Positions 27,081 through 36,000 of a stretch of 64,000 nucleotides of DNA are shown piece after piece. The notes beneath the pieces are model-generated. The model made no database searches. It was not told where the DNA came from and saw nothing but the letters and a program-made list of their open reading frames with translations. Within the stretch, counting starts at the first letter, position 1, and every line of letters begins with the position of its first letter. Position numbers and translations under genes: made by a program. The DNA lies in the NCBI GenBank assembly GCA_947383005.1, contig CANDBT010000010.1, positions 50,185-114,184 of the forward strand. Direction: 5' to 3'. Origin of the DNA: an uncultured bacterium. Its GTDB lineage: Bacteria; Bacillota; Clostridia; Lachnospirales; Lachnospiraceae.

Positions 27081-27506
27081 TTAAATCAGCATCTCCCCTG
27101 CCAGCTTAAAAATCCCCAGCCAGAACGGGACGCTGAAAATCATAATTGCCACCATTCCCTTTATCATGGCTTCCTCCTTGATTTCCTCCCTGACTTTCGC
27201 GTTTCGGGCAAAAAAAATCCGGATGGCCATATACATAATGGAAAAGACGATCCCCATAACCCCTACGGTAATCCCAAGGCGGCTTGCGGATGAGGCAAAA
27301 CCAAGTATCTGTGTGTTCGAGGACAGCGCGGTATCCTGCAGGTATACCCACGGGTCGATCTCCTTTGGTTCAGCGCCTGAGAAATTATAAATGCTCTCCC
27401 CATCATCCCCGCACCCCGTCAGCAGCAATGCGCATAAAAAAAGCGCCGCTGTGCATATCTTTTTCCTCACGATATGGCGGTTTTCTCTATTTTTTCTTTC
27501 ATACAT
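27081..27506 (-). CDS. Small lipoprotein-like transfer protein with two membrane helices
   Basis: 141 residues from the ATG at 27506, which overlaps the PrgI-type stop codon (TGATG). Lipobox-like ALLLTGCGDDGES near residues 26-38, then two hydrophobic helices (GVMGIVFSIMYMAIRIFFA and GMVAIMIFSVPFWLGIF) separated by a charged loop. Its body is similar in layout to the protein at 27917-28282 (both have GVxGxVFSIxxxAI), so the two may be paralogous channel/pilin-like subunits. A longer frame extending upstream is an overlap artefact. Confidence 0.7.
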   Translation of the reverse strand: MYERKNRENRHIVRKKICTAALFLCALLLTGCGDDGESIYNFSGAEPKEIDPWVYLQDTALSSNTQILGFASSASRLGITVGVMGIVFSIMYMAIRIFFARNAKVREEIKEEAMIKGMVAIMIFSVPFWLGIFKLAGEMLI

Positions 27507-27844
27507 CAGTTTCCCTCCTGTGTATGCTTTGTATATAACACCCGGCGGCATTTCCTTAACATCACCCTGAAAAGCCACTGATCCAGCGTAATGCCGCCCC
27601 CTGTCAGAAACATCACATCTACCGGCAATTCGATCATAACCATGCCGCCTGCCACTAGAGTAATTAAAATGGACACAATGACAGCCGCAATAACCATGCC
27701 GTGGGGTGCAGCTGCCATAATAAGCTTGTAGTCCGCCAGTAATACCAGTATCAATACCAGTGCCTGTTTCTTGGTAAAATAGCGGAACCATTTATCTTCA
27801 TCCTTAAACTCCCTTGGTACCCTGAATACTCCTGTTGATGCCAA
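27506..27844 (-). CDS. PrgI/VirB3-like protein
   Basis: 112 residues starting at a TTG codon: the sequence upstream (GGGAAGGAGGAAGAAT) is an excellent ribosome binding site, so translation should begin at the TTG of ASTGVFRVPREF rather than further upstream. Residues 8-35 (FRVPREFKDEDKWFRYFTKKQ) are the PrgI hallmark, followed by two membrane helices. In Gram-positive transfer systems PrgI sits beside VirB4, as here. Confidence 0.88.
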   Translation of the reverse strand: MASTGVFRVPREFKDEDKWFRYFTKKQALVLILVLLADYKLIMAAAPHGMVIAAVIVSILITLVAGGMVMIELPVDVMFLTGGGITLDQWLFRVMLRKCRRVLYTKHTQEGN

Positions 27845-27871
27845 ATTCTTCCTCCTTCCCAATTTTCGCGC

Positions 27872-27905
27872 AAAAAAAGAAAGGTGGAGCTTTTTGCCTC
27901 CACCT
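27872..27905 (-). terminator. Rho-independent terminator inside the transfer operon
   Basis: Minus strand AGGTGGAG, loop GCAAAAAG, CTCCACCT, then TTCTTTTTTT. It lies between the first gene of the operon (27917-28282) and PrgI, so most transcripts probably end here and only a fraction reads into the large transfer genes. Confidence 0.88.
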
Positions 27906-27916
27906 CAAGTGACTAA

Positions 27917-28282
27917 CTATAATCCAGAGCCGATTGATTTGAAAAAACCGACTATGCTGAATACGCTGAAAATACAAATTCCAGCAACGCATATAACCAG
28001 CGCATGTGATTTTTTCTCCTCCTTCTTCTGCGCGTTGGATGTCATGAGCAGGGAAATTGCCGTAAAAATAATCGAGAATACCAGACCGATTACCCCTATG
28101 GTCATCAAAAGCTGATATCCGCTGGCACCGATATCTTCCGCTTTGTCAATGAGGGTGGCAAATACGCCGTCCTCGGGGTCTTCCATCAAAAAATCCCACT
28201 CGTTCCCTGTCAGCAGAATGCCTTCCATTCTGATCTGCGCAGCAAGAAAAAGGGTATCGGCCCTGCACACCAGGTCATACAT
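27917..28282 (-). CDS. VirB2-like small membrane protein, first gene of the transfer operon
   Basis: 121 residues with AGGAGG before the ATG. Amphipathic N-terminus, then hydrophobic helices (LMTIGVIGLVFSIIFTAISLL and LVICVAGICIFSVFSIVGFF) separated by a basic loop SNAQKKEEKKSH. Size, topology and position suit a pilin/channel subunit needed in high copy, which agrees with a terminator immediately after it. Sequence family not firmly recognised. Confidence 0.68.
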   Translation of the reverse strand: MYDLVCRADTLFLAAQIRMEGILLTGNEWDFLMEDPEDGVFATLIDKAEDIGASGYQLLMTIGVIGLVFSIIFTAISLLMTSNAQKKEEKKSHALVICVAGICIFSVFSIVGFFKSIGSGL

Positions 28283-28343
28283 GCGTGCAAGCCTCCTTTT
28301 TCATATCAAATTATAAAAATCACATGTGCTTTTACTTCTTTTA

Positions 28344-28396
28344 ATCATATCAGAAGATTCTTTTCCGTCAATAGTACCGGCTTCCCGATTCGGTAC
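28344..28396 (-). promoter_or_regulatory. Promoter and candidate operator of the conjugation operon
   Basis: Minus strand -35 TTGACG (28371-28366), 16-bp spacer, -10 TATGAT (28349-28344). Just upstream GTACCG and CGGTAC (28374-28379 and 28391-28396) form an inverted repeat with 11-bp spacing, suitable for a dimeric regulator controlling transfer. Confidence 0.75.
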
Positions 28397-28514
28397 ATCT
28401 GCCTACAATTGACTATTTTCCCTTTTTTTATTATTTTTCTTTTTCAATTTCGGTAAAACAAACTCAAAAATGGTATTATTATACAAAAACCATCGCTTAT
28501 TTTTACTCATATTT

Positions 28515-28570
28515 GTGTAAAATGTTTACACGTTTTTATTGTTTTTTGTAGGCATTTTCTTTGTTATAAT
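28515..28570 (+). promoter_or_regulatory. Operator-like palindrome and -10 box of the GNAT-like gene
   Basis: GTGTAAA-ATG-TTTACAC (28515-28531) is a perfect 7-bp inverted repeat. A consensus TATAAT (28565-28570) follows with a weak T-rich -35. The same half-site TGTAAA/TTTACA recurs in front of the Xre-protease-PIN module at 31591-31609, suggesting a shared regulator. Confidence 0.6.
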
Positions 28571-28651
28571 AATCAAGCTTGTGCCATGCCGCTTTCCGGC
28601 GCAAATGTCCATGAAAAAGGGTACACGTACTAATGCATAGGGGAATCACAA

Positions 28652-29140
28652 ATGATAGAATATCGGGGACGTTTTAAAAAGAAGGAACTTGCGTTTATTA
28701 GCATCCTGAACGAATGCTTTGAAAAATTATTTCTTGCCAAAGGAACTGTAAAAAAGAAGGGTGAACATGTCCGCTATGAAATTTATATTGGAGATACTGA
28801 AAAAAAGGAGCTGCTGATATTGCAGTTTTGTGTAAGGGATCGTGAAGATCTTGCATCCGGATTCAGCAATTTCGTCCATATTTCAAGCATTCTAATCCCC
28901 CGCAGTTACCGTAGGCAGAGCATTGCTACGAGAATAGTCTTTTTAATGTCCTATGTGGCAACAAGGGAGATAGGAATAGATTTGTATGTAACCAGCCTGA
29001 CAAATGATTTATGGAAAGAAAATCTCATAAGCGCAGGCGGTGAAGTAGATGATAATGGTGATATTCAGATTTTTTATCAGCCGTTTTTAGATTATAACCA
29101 AGATAAACTAAGCTATCCAGCAAATCATGTGTACATTTAA
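28652..29140 (+). CDS. GNAT-like acetyltransferase-fold protein
   Basis: 162 residues. ILIPRSYRRQSIATRIVFLM resembles the acetyl-CoA binding loop of GNAT enzymes (RxxGxG/A), with preceding strands (ELLILQFCVRD) and a later ENLISAGGEVDD. It is small but the fold could be complete. The loop glycine pattern is weak (QSIAT), so activity is uncertain. It stands alone on the plus strand between the transfer operon and the Xre module and could modify a toxin, tRNA or antibiotic. Confidence 0.55.
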   Translation: MIEYRGRFKKKELAFISILNECFEKLFLAKGTVKKKGEHVRYEIYIGDTEKKELLILQFCVRDREDLASGFSNFVHISSILIPRSYRRQSIATRIVFLMSYVATREIGIDLYVTSLTNDLWKENLISAGGEVDDNGDIQIFYQPFLDYNQDKLSYPANHVYI

Positions 29141-29507
29141 TACCTTTCACATTCTCCAGCTCTTTCTTGTATTCAAATAACCTCATACTATCTACCTCAT
29201 TTCCAAATTATCTACCTCATTTTATATCAAAATGACGGAGATAATCTCTGCCATACTTTTTATTATGCGAAAAAATACTGCATTCGCACCGCATAAAACT
29301 TTTTAATAAGTATTGCACCGATTAAAAAGACTTTCGTTTGTAAATGAACAACAGACCTTTGAGTACCTGATATCTGTTTTATTATAATACCTATATCATG
29401 ATTAGCGCGTCAAAAATGGTATTCTTGACGCGCTAATCATATCATAAAAACATTATTATGGATTTGACGAGATGAACCGTACATAATCCGCTTTCTTTCG
29501 TTTAATT
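29141..29507. other. Non-coding gap with direct repeat, promoter and perfect hairpin
   Basis: Contains two copies of TATCTACCTCATTT 20 bp apart (29189-29202, 29209-29222) and the promoter-hairpin unit at 29359-29440. No gene seen. Confidence 0.55.
29359..29440 (+). ncRNA. Promoter directly followed by a perfect 16-bp hairpin (candidate small RNA)
   Basis: TTGAGT (29359-29364), 18 bp, TATAAT (29383-29388); the transcript would begin about 29395 and at once form ATGATTAGCGCGTCAA / TTGACGCGCTAATCAT (29398-29413, 29425-29440). No coding frame follows on this strand; the PIN-like gene ends on the other strand just beyond. It could be a small or antisense RNA, or the palindrome could be a protein-binding site. 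Confidence 0.4.
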
Positions 29508-30365
29508 TTAAAAGATAATCTGTACAGATTTATTCTGTATCAGCTTAACAAATTCTTCATTATCCAGTACTTTAGTCACAAGCGCGACTGTATTATCTTC
29601 ACGCATCAATGTATATATCACATTTCTTGCGTCCTTACGGATATCCCCGATTTCCTCTATTGCCAGCTGCTTATCCCTGTACATCTGGCAAAGTATGGAA
29701 TCATTTGAGCGGTATGTAACACTTACCGGGGCTACATTTTTTAGGTGATCTGCCTTCTTTAAAAGTTCCTCAGCACACGTTTGAAAAACATAGGAATCGG
29801 AATCCTGTGTGTATACTGTCAAAATCTCCGTATCAGGATAATGCCATGAAAATATTTCAGATAAAATAGTCAGCGAAATTTCCCCTGCATTTTTCTTTTT
29901 TACCCGTCCGCTGACCGTTAATCCCCCTTCCATTGGCCAGTTTGTATACATCTCACGTATCCAGTCTTCATATGGTTCCATATCCAGCGGATCTTCTTTG
30001 TCTACATTCTCACGGAGATATTTTTTTAAATCCCCTAATCTGGATACAGCTGCTTTTACTATTTCATATAGGAAAATTTCTTCCTTGTCCATCAAATTGC
30101 TATAAAAGTATTCCTTTATGATCTTGATAGGAACACCTGTATTCTCCAGTCTTTCTATATATTGAACTCTAGACTCTGAATCCCGAATTTCTTCAACAAC
30201 CCACTCTGGCAGAAATATTACATCATACCCTTGTAACATTAAGTCGGGTTTATATCCCTTATTATCAAGCTGTAGCATAAATGATACCGCAGAATTATCC
30301 AGCAGCGCAATTCTCTTTTCACCGTTATACTTGTCGTAATGAGGTATATTAAGTATATTACACAT
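29508..30365 (-). CDS. PIN-like putative ribonuclease effector
   Basis: 285 residues from the ATG at 30365 (AGGTGAG before it). The acidic residues expected of a PIN-like nuclease appear in order: Asp in IALLDNSAVSFM (residue 23), Glu in KNAGEISLTILSEIF, and Asp in LTVYTQDSDSYVF. The C-terminal third is unassigned. It overlaps the ImmA-type protease gene by 8 bp. With the protease and Xre regulator it forms a compact module suggesting a toxin or defence effector released by proteolysis; the activity is inference. Confidence 0.6.
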   Translation of the reverse strand: MCNILNIPHYDKYNGEKRIALLDNSAVSFMLQLDNKGYKPDLMLQGYDVIFLPEWVVEEIRDSESRVQYIERLENTGVPIKIIKEYFYSNLMDKEEIFLYEIVKAAVSRLGDLKKYLRENVDKEDPLDMEPYEDWIREMYTNWPMEGGLTVSGRVKKKNAGEISLTILSEIFSWHYPDTEILTVYTQDSDSYVFQTCAEELLKKADHLKNVAPVSVTYRSNDSILCQMYRDKQLAIEEIGDIRKDARNVIYTLMREDNTVALVTKVLDNEEFVKLIQNKSVQIIF

Positions 30366-31146
30366 ACGACTCACCTGCAACTAGCTTGATTTCTTTCATA
30401 ACCCTCTCCAAAAAATGCTCATTATCTTTGTGGTAACTTATATCCGGTCTTTCCTGCTCGCATTCTTTAATCTTGGATTGGAGCGAACTTACATCCACGA
30501 CATACGAAGGCAGAACCAGTGTGTTGTCCAATCCCAGCTCTGCAAAACATTCTGACATGTCTGGGTGGACATTATCAAAGTATGTTTTCACCTTATCCAT
30601 AAGGGCATTATTCTCCGTCTGAGCGGCAGTTTCGTATAATGCAATCAAAACAGCCTTGTATGGCGTCTGGAATACTGCCATGCAGTTATAAACTTTGGAA
30701 CGGAAATCCATATCCTCTGGCAATTCAGAAAAATACGACATTAAATTTCCCAACAACATCCTGGAAGCAAAATATTCCGCTTTTCTCTCTTCCATAGTGT
30801 TTTCCGGCTCGATAAGATGGTCGAATGACACTGTATCAAATAAAAGATGATATAATTCGTGCCATTCCGCAAAATACTGATTCACACGCGGCAGTGCTGT
30901 ATTGATAAACGGAATCCGCCTGCCTTCTTTCACATAAATAGCACCGCCAAAATAAGGATTATTGACTGGCATCTGGATCAGCCCATATGTCCTGAGTAAT
31001 TGGATTGCCAGCTGCGGCGGTGAACTTACCTGCATCCGGTTAAACCGGGTGAATACCAGCTGCCTGCACTGCTCAATGTCCGCGCTTATCTCCTTATTCT
31101 TCCGAATTACCTGATCAAGATTTTCTGCCGTTATTTTTTCACTCAT
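30358..31146 (-). CDS. ImmA/IrrE-family metallopeptidase
   Basis: 262 residues from the ATG at 31146, after AAGGTGA. Zinc motif HELYH at 96-100, third ligand in the ERKAEYFASRMLL segment. In phage and ICE regulation such peptidases cut their cognate Xre repressor (ImmA/ImmR). Here the Xre gene is 10 bp upstream and the PIN-like gene overlaps downstream. The C-terminal extension (LGLDNTLVLPSYVVDVSSL) is not part of the minimal ImmA domain. Confidence 0.88.
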   Translation of the reverse strand: MSEKITAENLDQVIRKNKEISADIEQCRQLVFTRFNRMQVSSPPQLAIQLLRTYGLIQMPVNNPYFGGAIYVKEGRRIPFINTALPRVNQYFAEWHELYHLLFDTVSFDHLIEPENTMEERKAEYFASRMLLGNLMSYFSELPEDMDFRSKVYNCMAVFQTPYKAVLIALYETAAQTENNALMDKVKTYFDNVHPDMSECFAELGLDNTLVLPSYVVDVSSLQSKIKECEQERPDISYHKDNEHFLERVMKEIKLVAGESYV

Positions 31147-31156
31147 AACAATCACC

Positions 31157-31525
31157 TTAATAATAAATTGCACAAAGGTCTATGACATCCATAAGCAGAC
31201 CATACTGTTTTTTTGTCTTTTCATCCATTGAATAATCAGACGGCGCATTTAAGGAATACACCGCACTTGTTTTTTTGACTTCTCCGACCGGACGATAGGA
31301 GAGCAGTTGATCCACGGTCATGTTTAATACTTTGAGGATTTTTTGTATATGTCTGTCAAATGTACTCTTGTTGTCAACCGTGCCGCTTAACAGGCGATCC
31401 AGTGTAGGTCTTGAGATATCCGCTTTTTTAGAGAACGATATTTTAGTGAAGCCTGAATCCCTGATGCAGTCCTTTAATTTTTTACCCACTAATATTCTCT
31501 GTTCAAATAAAGCATCAAATGACAT
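31157..31525 (-). CDS. Xre-family repressor of the protease/PIN module
   Basis: 122 residues starting MSFDALFEQRI after GGGAGGG. Helix-turn-helix in ISFSKKADISRPTLDRLLSG, with TVDQLL typical of HTH_3 ends and a helical C-terminal tail. It probably represses its own promoter, which carries a TGTAAA/TTTACA palindrome at -35, and is the likely substrate of the neighbouring peptidase. Confidence 0.85.
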   Translation of the reverse strand: MSFDALFEQRILVGKKLKDCIRDSGFTKISFSKKADISRPTLDRLLSGTVDNKSTFDRHIQKILKVLNMTVDQLLSYRPVGEVKKTSAVYSLNAPSDYSMDEKTKKQYGLLMDVIDLCAIYY

Positions 31526-31555
31526 ATCGTGTTTTCCCTCCCTTTCCATGTTTAT

Positions 31556-31609
31556 AGTATACTCGTATTTTCCCACATTATCAACTCGTTTGTAAAATAT
31601 TTTTTTACA
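31556..31609 (-). promoter_or_regulatory. Promoter and operator of the Xre-ImmA-PIN module
   Basis: Minus strand -35 TTGATA (31584-31579), 17-bp spacer, -10 TATACT (31561-31556). Upstream, TGTAAAATATTTTTTTACA (31591-31609) is an inverted repeat with the same half-site as at 28515-28531. Confidence 0.75.
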
Positions 31610-31718
31610 TTTTTACATTCCTATAGCCATTAATTCCATTCTATGGTTAACCGTTGAGCCGGAAAATTTTCCCCCACTCGTCGGCTCTGCCGGCAATCTT
31701 CTTTTGAAGCCTGAATAC

Positions 31719-31757
31719 AAAAAAACGGGGAAAGATGTAATTCACACATCTTCCCCC
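31719..31757 (-). terminator. Terminator after the clamp-like gene
   Basis: Minus strand GGGGGAAGATGT, loop, ACATCTTTCCCC (one mismatch) then GTTTTTTTG, directly behind the stop codon at 31768. Confidence 0.88.
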
Positions 31758-31767
31758 CAATAACCAA

Positions 31768-32952
31768 CTATTCTGCCATTCTGATTGCAATATTGAAATC
31801 TTCCGTTTCTTCTGCGTCTTTAAGCAATATGCCCTCGTTGCTGTCCCCTACAAAGATGCTCATGGCTTCTTCCTTGTCGTAGTTATCAAGAACCATGCGG
31901 AAAAACTTAGAATTAAGTATCATATCCTTAAATTTTCCTTCCACCTTGCACGGCACAATACCTTTATATGTCTTTGCTTTTGTACTGAAGCAGAGACCTC
32001 CGGTTTTGTTTTTTGTAATATAGACGAAGGGTTCCTCTCCCTGGTTTGCTACATCGAAAACATCAAGGATTTCCAGTACATCCTTTGGAAGAGCCGTGAT
32101 TTTGCTGGCTCTGCTATGCCCATTTGCCATGGAAATTACCCCGCTGAGTGCATACGGGTTGTCTCCGGCATCTTTAATCATGAACATAGCGATATCTGCC
32201 TCGCTCTTAAAATACAGGTACTTCTCATAAGCGCAGATCTCCGTATTTTTCCCAGTCAAAAACCTTGTGAGGATTTTTAACTGGTCTCCATCCACCTGAT
32301 AAAGAAACTCCTTTTTCTGTTCTGAACCTTCCTCCTTTGCAGAATCAGGCAGCTCATATTTTACACTGTCCCCATAGAAAGCCAGCTTATAAGTGTCAGT
32401 GCTGCTCATCTGGAATTTTCCATTCTCCATGTCAAAACGGATGCAGACCGAACCTGTCACACCGTCAGCACCGGAATCATAAAACCTGCCCGCCTTAAAC
32501 AAGATTTCAAGAAACTTCTTTGTATCCATGGTTGTTCTTACCAGCCAGTCGTTTGTCGGCGCGATGATAACCGGTTCCTCGCCAAGCGGTATCTGAACCT
32601 GATTTCCGCCTTTTTTTATGATACAGTTCTTTCCGACTTCCAACGATAGCGGCGCTTCATTGCCGTTATTCAGGGCATTTGTGATGTCACACAGCTTTTT
32701 ACCGCTAATATATGCATCATAGTCCTCTTCTTCCATCTCCAGTTCATTAATCAGAAATGCACTGAACAACTGCTTTTTCCCATCGAAGCTGACTGCCATG
32801 CCAATATAACCTTCCTTAATCTTTTGTTTTTTGGTCATGGTCAGCCGCACGGAATTTTCCGTAACCTCCTTTTTCTCCTTGGTGACTCCCACTGCGGGCT
32901 GAATTTTTCTCATACACTCCGCAAATCTTGAACTTTCCACTGTAAATTTCAT
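31768..32952 (-). CDS. DNA sliding clamp-like protein (diverged DnaN)
   Basis: 394 residues from the ATG at 32952 (AAGGAGG at 9 bp). Three repeated alpha/beta sections are visible. MKFTVESSRFAECMRKIQ resembles the start of beta clamps, MSSTDTYKLAFYG corresponds to the DnaN ATDGHRLA strand, and the end NIAIRMAE matches the usual closing strand of the third domain. It should encircle DNA and tether polymerase or the helicase/methylase encoded next to it. Diverged enough that a specialised rather than host-replacement role is possible. Operon with the SNF2-type gene, 51 bp apart. Confidence 0.75.
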   Translation of the reverse strand: MKFTVESSRFAECMRKIQPAVGVTKEKKEVTENSVRLTMTKKQKIKEGYIGMAVSFDGKKQLFSAFLINELEMEEEDYDAYISGKKLCDITNALNNGNEAPLSLEVGKNCIIKKGGNQVQIPLGEEPVIIAPTNDWLVRTTMDTKKFLEILFKAGRFYDSGADGVTGSVCIRFDMENGKFQMSSTDTYKLAFYGDSVKYELPDSAKEEGSEQKKEFLYQVDGDQLKILTRFLTGKNTEICAYEKYLYFKSEADIAMFMIKDAGDNPYALSGVISMANGHSRASKITALPKDVLEILDVFDVANQGEEPFVYITKNKTGGLCFSTKAKTYKGIVPCKVEGKFKDMILNSKFFRMVLDNYDKEEAMSIFVGDSNEGILLKDAEETEDFNIAIRMAE

Positions 32953-33003
32953 ATATTTTCCTCCTTTTTTGGGGCAGATATTTTCTGCCATTAATGACTT
33001 CTG

Positions 33004-36000
33004 TTACATACTAAATAATGTAGGCATCCCTTTGCCGGCTTTCTTTTTCTTTTTTTCGCTTTTACTGAATATTTCGCCTATGGAACCTGTATCCAATAAA
33101 AACGTAGTAAACAGCGCATTTGAATTTATTCCGGCATCTTCAGCCTGCTTCACCTGTAAATCTTCTTCCATTGTTTCTTCCTCAACAGCTTTCTCTTCCT
33201 GTGGCATTTCGAACTCCTCCTCTTCCTTTATCCGATCTTCACTATTCGTTTTTAACCCAAACAGGTCAAACAAGTCTATGGACTCTCCCGTGTCGGACAA
33301 TAATCCTCCGGATCGGCTTACCCTTGTTGTAATATCTATTCCTGTCAATTCCTCAAAGGTTTTCATCTGCTTATACTCCTGCCGTTCCCCGGTAGTGGAA
33401 TGCCACTGGTTCAGAGCATCAAACATGCCTTTCAAGCCTTTCATCTGCTCCGGTGTTTTTTCAGTGACTGCCTGCGCAAGTTTTATCTTAGGATCTACTC
33501 CCTGCGCCATGGCACACAGGCCTTCAGACGAGAAATGCCCCTGTATCGCGCTGGTGGCCACCTGCTTGCTTGCCACCATCTCCAACGCATCAATCTGGAT
33601 TGTCCTTTCTGACAAAAGATATATGGTCCGGCATTCCAGGATCTGGTTCAGGCGGTAATGGCGCCTGCTCGCCTGCCACATGGTAAAAAGGTCATAGCTG
33701 TATTGGTAAAAGATAATCGTGGGATAGTTATATAACTCATTTTTATACTCAAAAAGAAAATCCAGCCCAGTCTTAACGCAGCGTGGATTTGTAATAAACA
33801 CCCTGACGCCTTTTGCTGCCATCTGGTGCATCCAGGCCTCCCTTTCTTCCGCAGGCGGATTACTGCTTTCAAGAATCTCAACTTCTTTCACACGCAGGCC
33901 GCATTCCCTGGTAATGATTTCCTTCAGACGTTTTGTTACCTGGGCCTCTCCTTTTCCGGTATATTCACAGTAAATAAAAACGTTTCTGTTTTCCTTCAGC
34001 TCCCGCTCAACAATTTCACAAAGACGCCTTTCCTTATTCAAGAGTTTCCCGTCTTTTATCAGACAGGACAAATCCGGGACTTCCGTAATGATTCCGCCGT
34101 CTATCGGCGACAGAATATCTGACCTGCCATACGGCTTATCCGTATAGGAAAGAGAAAACTGTAAGAAGCTTCCCAGAATCGAGTTGCCAAGCTGCTGTTC
34201 AATCATTGCTGTCTTCATTTTATCTCTGATATCGCAGTATACACCATAAATCTCATCTTCCAGCGGTACATACTCAACCGTCTCATTCAGCGGCGGCAGA
34301 TAAGAGCTCATATCCGATAAATTTAAAAATACAGCCTTATCCATAAGAAAATCTGTAAATATGTTCAGGGAGATTCCCGGACGGCATTTAGGAGAACCTA
34401 TCATCCTGCCTCTGGACATTGTGTTATAATCGCCGTTTTTCCCATTTTCCACCTCGTACTCCGTTGCAATGGTTCCGTACCTCTCGACAAACTTACGTTC
34501 CCCAGCCGCATCATAGGTATAACCCATACTGCGCATCTTCCTTGGATCCAGACGGAAAAGCAGATAAAAGAAATGATTTGCATATCCTCCTGCAATCGTG
34601 CCAGTAAGTGCCAGCTGCCAGCGGCTTGCTTTTACAAGGTCATGCATTGCGAACCCCTGGGCGCTCCCTCCGCCTTTGTACTCATGAGCCTCATCAAAAA
34701 TGGCAAAGTCGAAATAACCTTTCAGGTACTTTTTGATATATCTTGACGGTGCATACTTGCGTACGCCCGTAATCTTGGGATATGTAATTTCATCTTCATC
34801 AAGATCGTTCTCTGCAATGTATTCTTCTTTCCACTTATCATGCACCCAGACGGTCTTTTTGTTCTTCTTTGCTTTGTTCGCCCAATGCGTCATTTTAACC
34901 CATGACTTTTTCCTGATGCTTACCGGCTTGAACGACAATGTCCTGTTTACCGGTTCGCAGGCGGGCTGCCAGAGAGAAGTGCCGCAATTTCTGCAGACAT
35001 GGTTTGCCCTTGTCTGCGTGGCAAAATCAGATGGCTGAAGCGGCCGGTTTTCATCCGAAGGACAGCATGCATCCGTATCAGCTGGATACAGAAGCTGGCT
35101 GCATTCCGGGCATACCAGACCCACTTCCTGAAAACCGCATTCCTCAATCTCCCACTCTTTGCACCCACAGGTACACTGTGTCCACGTGGACATACGCTGC
35201 AGGTCCTTGCAGTTTCTGCACCGTTTAACAATGGGGTTTTTCTTCTTAATTTGTGACGGAAGCGGCACATACGTATAGGACAGCTTTCCGGTTTCCTTAC
35301 TCAGTATATAAAATTCCTTTCCGGTTCTCGCTTTTCCCTGTTTCCGCAGCCGGCACAGTTCCTTAATGCTCTTTATGATTACCACTTTAGCGTACGGAAT
35401 ATCTGTCTGTATCGCTTCTTTCCATTTTTCCACCAGATGCGACGGGCACATAATAATATTCCGGTACTTTACCAGTGAACTGTCCTTGTATACCTCTTCC
35501 GCGGAAATATGGTTTGCCTCCATGATCATTCTGACAAAAAATCCTTCCGGAACGCCCATTCCCTGTAAAGTCTTGCCGCATCCCATATCTTCGTTAAGAA
35601 AAGCATAAGAACTGTGCCTCATGCATTCCATAAGTCCGTTTACGATAGCCGCCTGTTGTGGGAAGTAACGCTTTTTCAAAAATGCGATTTCATCCACCGT
35701 GTCTTTTAGCTCTACCAATGGATTCAGCTTCTTTTCCAGATTCTCTATCAAAGAGCTTCCATATTTCATAAAATAATCATCCATGTTGTCAAACTGCAGC
35801 GGCTTCTGCGGCTTGTCTGATATCTTTATCATGCAATTCCTTAATCCGTTTGTTACCAGTTCCTGCAGGACAGCCTCTGTCATGGACATTTCATATACCA
35901 ATGCGTTTTCTGCCCATTCCGGCATATCTCCGTATACTTTTGTCTCAACCCGGGACATATACTCTTTCCCTGCTTCCCTTAAATAAGGTATCCAATCCGT

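Larger units (their letters stand above)
28283..28651. other. Divergent regulatory region between transfer operon and GNAT-like gene
   Basis: Non-coding. It carries the transfer-operon promoter (28344-28371), an inverted repeat on its upstream side (28374-28396), and the promoter/operator of the plus-strand gene (28515-28570). Confidence 0.75.

Noticed and set aside
27507-27791. N-terminal extension of the lipoprotein-like transfer gene
   Set aside because: The extension lies in another frame of the PrgI-type gene; the ATG at 27506 coupled to the PrgI stop codon is the better start.
29398-29440. Perfect hairpin as a simple terminator
   Set aside because: There is no U-tract on either side, and a promoter lies immediately before it.
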